The notes under the pieces were generated by a model, which was given only the letters and a program-made list of their open reading frames with translations, ran no database searches and was not told where the DNA came from. From assembly GCF_040807025.1 (NCBI RefSeq), contig NC_090942.1:66730911-66794910 (forward strand): DNA of 64,000 bases. Reading direction: 5' to 3'. Source of the stretch: Struthio camelus (Eukaryota; Chordata; Aves; Struthioniformes; Struthionidae). Positions 62,301-64,000 of this stretch are shown here, piece after piece (position 1 is the stretch's first letter; each line of letters starts with the position of its first letter). Both the position numbers and the translations under genes were made by a program.

Positions 62301-63533
62301 AGCTTTTCCAGGAAACAGGTCAACACGAAATTAACAGTCTCTGGTGCTCAACATCTTACTCACAACTAAACCAACAGTGGACATAGAGCCTTCAACTGTC
62401 CAATGAATGGGTCTGGCAGTCTTAGGATCCACCTCCTTCCTGTCTTGTCCAATATCCTTCAAAATCCTCCAGTACATCTGTCCATTGCAATATTTCTTCT
62501 ATTCTTGAGTGTATCCAAGGAGAGATTGCTGTTTAGACTACAGTTACACAGCATCTTAGCGGTATAAGTTGATGATGAGGAAAGATTAGGCTAAAATCAA
62601 CACACATATTGGCATGCATAGTTTAAAAGAATTTAAGTTCATATTTCCAAAAAAGGCTAATGCTAATTTTTTTTCAACTGAAAAAAATCTGTCTGACTTA
62701 CTTGCTGCATTTCTCCTGATCCTAAATTACACTTTTGGGTTTCGTGTGATTTTGGCCTGAGATGTTGTATCTTTATTCCCGATACAACAGGTTGATTTAC
62801 CAACATGGACCTTTTCCTGTTATTGCTAGGGAAGCTTCTTTTAGAACAACGTTTTCTTGCAGCTTTTTCTCCCATCTTTCCATCTACCAGCCTGTTACCA
62901 TGCACTTCCCCCATTCCTAGCACTCCATTCCTAACTAAAGGCTCTTAGCTGGTATGAGGGTGAAAACTCCACGAAGCATTTCTTTGGTGGCTGCTCATAA
63001 GCCTCAAGGATTATAGATTCCTACTGCTGAAATACTGGAATCTCACCCTGCAGCTTACAAAGGCCATCGTATCCAGCTGAGATTCCAGTGAGACCTGGAG
63101 CAGGACCAAACCATGATCAGAAGTCTGGTTACTATTTGTCCTACATTTCTGCCACAGATCAAGCAATTTCAGGCCCCTGGGCAGGTTTCTAGTTCTGATC
63201 CCAGCTAATCCCCATGAAGAAAAAACTACCCCCTCTTATGCAAACCTCTTGTTTTTCTGGAGTCAGTAGTGCCTTGGCATTAGAGCGGGCTGGGCTGTTG
63301 TTATAATCTACTGCTGTCTTTGATGAATGTGTCTCTTTGTAGGCTCAGATACTGGTCCTGCCTCCTAAGCCCACAGAACTGGACTTGAGCACTAAATACC
63401 AGTATCAATCCAGACATGATCATATGGTCTGTAAATGCCTCTCACTGAGTATCTCCTATGCTGCAACCATTGGAGGACTGACAACCATCATAGGGACATC
63501 CACTAGCCTCATATTCTTAGAGCACTTCAACAA
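48930..63533 (+). CDS. SLC13A4: SLC13A4 (NaS2), sodium-sulfate cotransporter, 5' part
   Basis: Eight coding exons encode the first 303 residues of SLC13A4, about half of the protein; the rest lies beyond the right edge. The family (SLC13, DASS/INDY fold) couples inward Na+ flow to sulfate uptake across the plasma membrane. Membrane segments are visible around residues 12-30, 38-70, 85-100, 122-138 and 275-300. The first Na+-binding signature S-N-T lies at 139-141, followed by S-T-T-A-M-V-M-P-I; its partner motif TIGGLTTIIGTSTS is at 282-295. Residues about 160-260 form the variable hydrophilic loop. The start is firm: an in-frame TAA stands three codons upstream (48921-48923), the Kozak context is good (A at -3, G at +4), and the N-terminus matches mammals. 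All eight exons join in frame. SLC13A1 and other paralogues were considered, but the loop and exon 2-4 text fit SLC13A4 best. Confidence 0.96.
49029..55060 (+). other. SLC13A4: SLC13A4 intron 1
   Basis: A 6.0 kb intron from GTAAGT to CTCCCTACAG. It contains a poly(T)24 run near its start. No exon or recognisable mobile element was seen in the rest. Confidence 0.88.
49303..49326. repeat. Poly(T)24 run
   Basis: Twenty-four uninterrupted T bases in SLC13A4 intron 1. It could be the tail of an antisense retroinsertion, but no element is recognisable to its left. Length is likely to vary between individuals and be error-prone in assemblies. Confidence 0.95.
55061..55189 (+). CDS. SLC13A4: SLC13A4 coding exon 2
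   Basis: Encodes residues 34-76, from E-A-S-C-A-Y to M-K-S-S-E, covering membrane segment 2 with the family words Y-W-V-S-E-A-V-P and LVPAFLYPLFG. The acceptor is CTACAG. The donor is GTCAGA, a weak site that is nonetheless required by the joint to exon 3 (S-E then V-A-A-E-Y). Confidence 0.95.
55206..55252. repeat. T-rich tract beside exon 2 donor
   Basis: A nearly pure T run with scattered C, about 47 bases long, in the sense orientation of SLC13A4 and close to the exon 2 splice donor. Confidence 0.9.
57019..57064. repeat. (TG)n microsatellite
   Basis: About 22 uninterrupted TG units followed by CGCGCA, giving another alternating purine-pyrimidine tract. Confidence 0.95.
57872..58008 (+). 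CDS. SLC13A4: SLC13A4 coding exon 3
   Basis: Encodes residues 77-121 and two bases of codon 122, from V-A-A-E-Y-F-K-N-T-T to G-A-K-P-G. It includes the family word VEKWNLHKRIALRM at about 99-112. The acceptor is AATGCAG and the donor GTGAGT. Confidence 0.95.
58009..58552 (+). other. SLC13A4: SLC13A4 intron 3
   Basis: A 544-base intron from GTGAGT to GTACTCCAG. No feature was seen inside. Confidence 0.9.
58553..58734 (+). CDS. SLC13A4: SLC13A4 coding exon 4
   Basis: Completes M122 and encodes residues 123-182 plus one base of codon 183. It carries the LLLCFMCCTTVLSMWL membrane segment and the S-N-T Na+-site motif (139-141), then the acidic start of the large loop. The donor GTATTT is weaker than consensus. 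Confidence 0.95.
58735..59594 (+). other. SLC13A4: SLC13A4 intron 4
   Basis: An 860-base intron with a (TC)n-T(n) tract at about 59276-59307. No other feature was seen. Confidence 0.88.
59276..59307. repeat. (TC)11 followed by a T run
   Basis: About 23 bases of alternating T and C followed by a run of T bases in SLC13A4 intron 4. Confidence 0.93.
59595..59649 (+). CDS. SLC13A4: SLC13A4 coding exon 5
   Basis: A 55-base exon completing G183 and encoding 184-200 plus two bases of codon 201. The family word S-L-E-L-I-F-I-N-E identifies it. Acceptor ATTACAG, donor GTAAGA. Confidence 0.92.
59650..61255 (+). other. SLC13A4: SLC13A4 intron 5
   Basis: A 1.6 kb AT-rich intron from GTAAGA to GTTTTTAG. 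No feature was recognised. Confidence 0.85.
61256..61295 (+). CDS. SLC13A4: SLC13A4 coding exon 6 (40 bases)
   Basis: This very short exon completes D201 and encodes 202-214 (A-T-T-K-D-F-S-S-L-M-H-T-K). It fits between exons 5 and 7 in phase, and the L-M-H word aligns with the mammalian loop. The acceptor is TTTTTAG and the donor GTATTG. It is easily missed by gene prediction. Confidence 0.85.
61296..61909 (+). other. SLC13A4: SLC13A4 intron 6
   Basis: A 614-base intron from GTATTG to TTCCCCATAG. No feature was seen. Confidence 0.85.
61910..61987 (+). CDS. SLC13A4: SLC13A4 coding exon 7
   Basis: Encodes residues 215-240 (N-M-N-G-V-H-M-I-A-N-P-I to H-L-P-Q), part of the hydrophilic loop. It is exactly 26 codons with phase 0 on both sides, so it could be skipped without a frameshift. 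Donor GTAAGG. Confidence 0.9.
61988..63342 (+). other. SLC13A4: SLC13A4 intron 7
   Basis: A 1.36 kb intron from GTAAGG to CTTTGTAG. No feature was recognised. Confidence 0.87.
63343..63533 (+). CDS. SLC13A4: SLC13A4 coding exon 8
   Basis: Encodes residues 241-303 plus two bases of the next codon. It covers the end of the loop (ELDLSTKYQYQSRHDHMVCK) and the hairpin motif TIGGLTTIIGTSTS at 282-295, the second half of the first Na+ site in this fold, followed by S-L-I-F-L-E-H-F-N. Donor GTAGGT. Confidence 0.95.
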
Positions 63534-64000
63534 GTAGGTGATATTGTGCACGTGTGAGGTTGGCAGCTGGGTCATTACCACTTTTGTGGCTTTCTCTGTA
63601 TGTTATTGCCTTAGGGAACCCTTGGAAGATAGTTTATTTGAAGGGAATTTTTCTTTCTTCTCTAATCTAATGTTATTACTAAGGGCCAATGGCTGAAAGT
63701 GGGTGCTTTAGTTCATACATACCCATGTCCTTCCCCCATGCAAAATAAAAATTCCTCGGCATAAGATAATATTTTAGTTTCTTCAGTAACTCCTTTTGAT
63801 ATTGCTAATCGGTTACCATGGAGGCAGCAGGTACCCTGGAAAATTAAACACTAACTAAAGTCATTAAAACATAACAAAGAAGACAAAGGCAAATGCATAT
63901 GAAAGAAGAAATGTCACAAAATCAACTTTAAGATGCTTTAGGCATTCTTAGAAAGCCAGTTCTGATGATGAACCTGGGGCTCAATTAGGGGTACTTGGCC
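63534..64000 (+). other. SLC13A4: SLC13A4 intron 8 (start)
   Basis: Intronic sequence from the exon 8 donor to the window edge. The remaining exons lie outside the window. Confidence 0.9.

Overview
This is a vertebrate nuclear genome window, almost certainly from a bird. Two lines of evidence support this. There are two CR1 retrotransposon 3' ends of the avian type, with the 'atctccagaggtcccttccaacc' kind of tail ending in an ATTCTGTG repeat. The two protein-coding genes are also split into short exons by GT-AG introns and match vertebrate genes I recognise. Nothing in the window looks bacterial or viral: there are no operons, no CRISPR array and no intact mobile element.

Layout. Positions 1-18985 are intergenic DNA holding only simple repeats, a 71-bp tandem duplication, a CR1 fragment and old SINE-like remnants. 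FAM180A follows on the + strand as three coding exons (18986-19061, 42982-43082, 44092-44433), with a first intron of about 24 kb. It encodes a complete 172-residue secreted protein. A 4.5 kb spacer (44434-48929) carries the FAM180A 3' UTR and candidate poly(A) signals. SLC13A4, the sodium-sulfate cotransporter NaS2, then starts on the same strand at 48930 and runs off the right edge. Eight coding exons are visible (48930-49028, 55061-55189, 57872-58008, 58553-58734, 59595-59649, 61256-61295, 61910-61987, 63343-63533). They encode about the first 303 residues of a protein of roughly 626 residues in human. Exon phases join without a break.

How the genes relate. FAM180A and SLC13A4 lie in tandem in mammals too (human 7q33, with MTPN beyond FAM180A), so this is conserved synteny. 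No functional link between the two is visible in the sequence. MTPN would be expected beyond the left edge, and I could not recognise its coding exons here.

The window is mostly ordinary non-coding vertebrate DNA. I did not find a new biological system. The observations most worth checking are a furin-type RxKR site in FAM180A that implies a processed secreted product, an upstream ORF overlapping the SLC13A4 start, a weak SLC13A4 splice donor beside a long U-rich tract, a composite AP-1/TEAD site upstream of FAM180A, a 19-bp triplication inside a CR1, and several old amniote SINE remnants.
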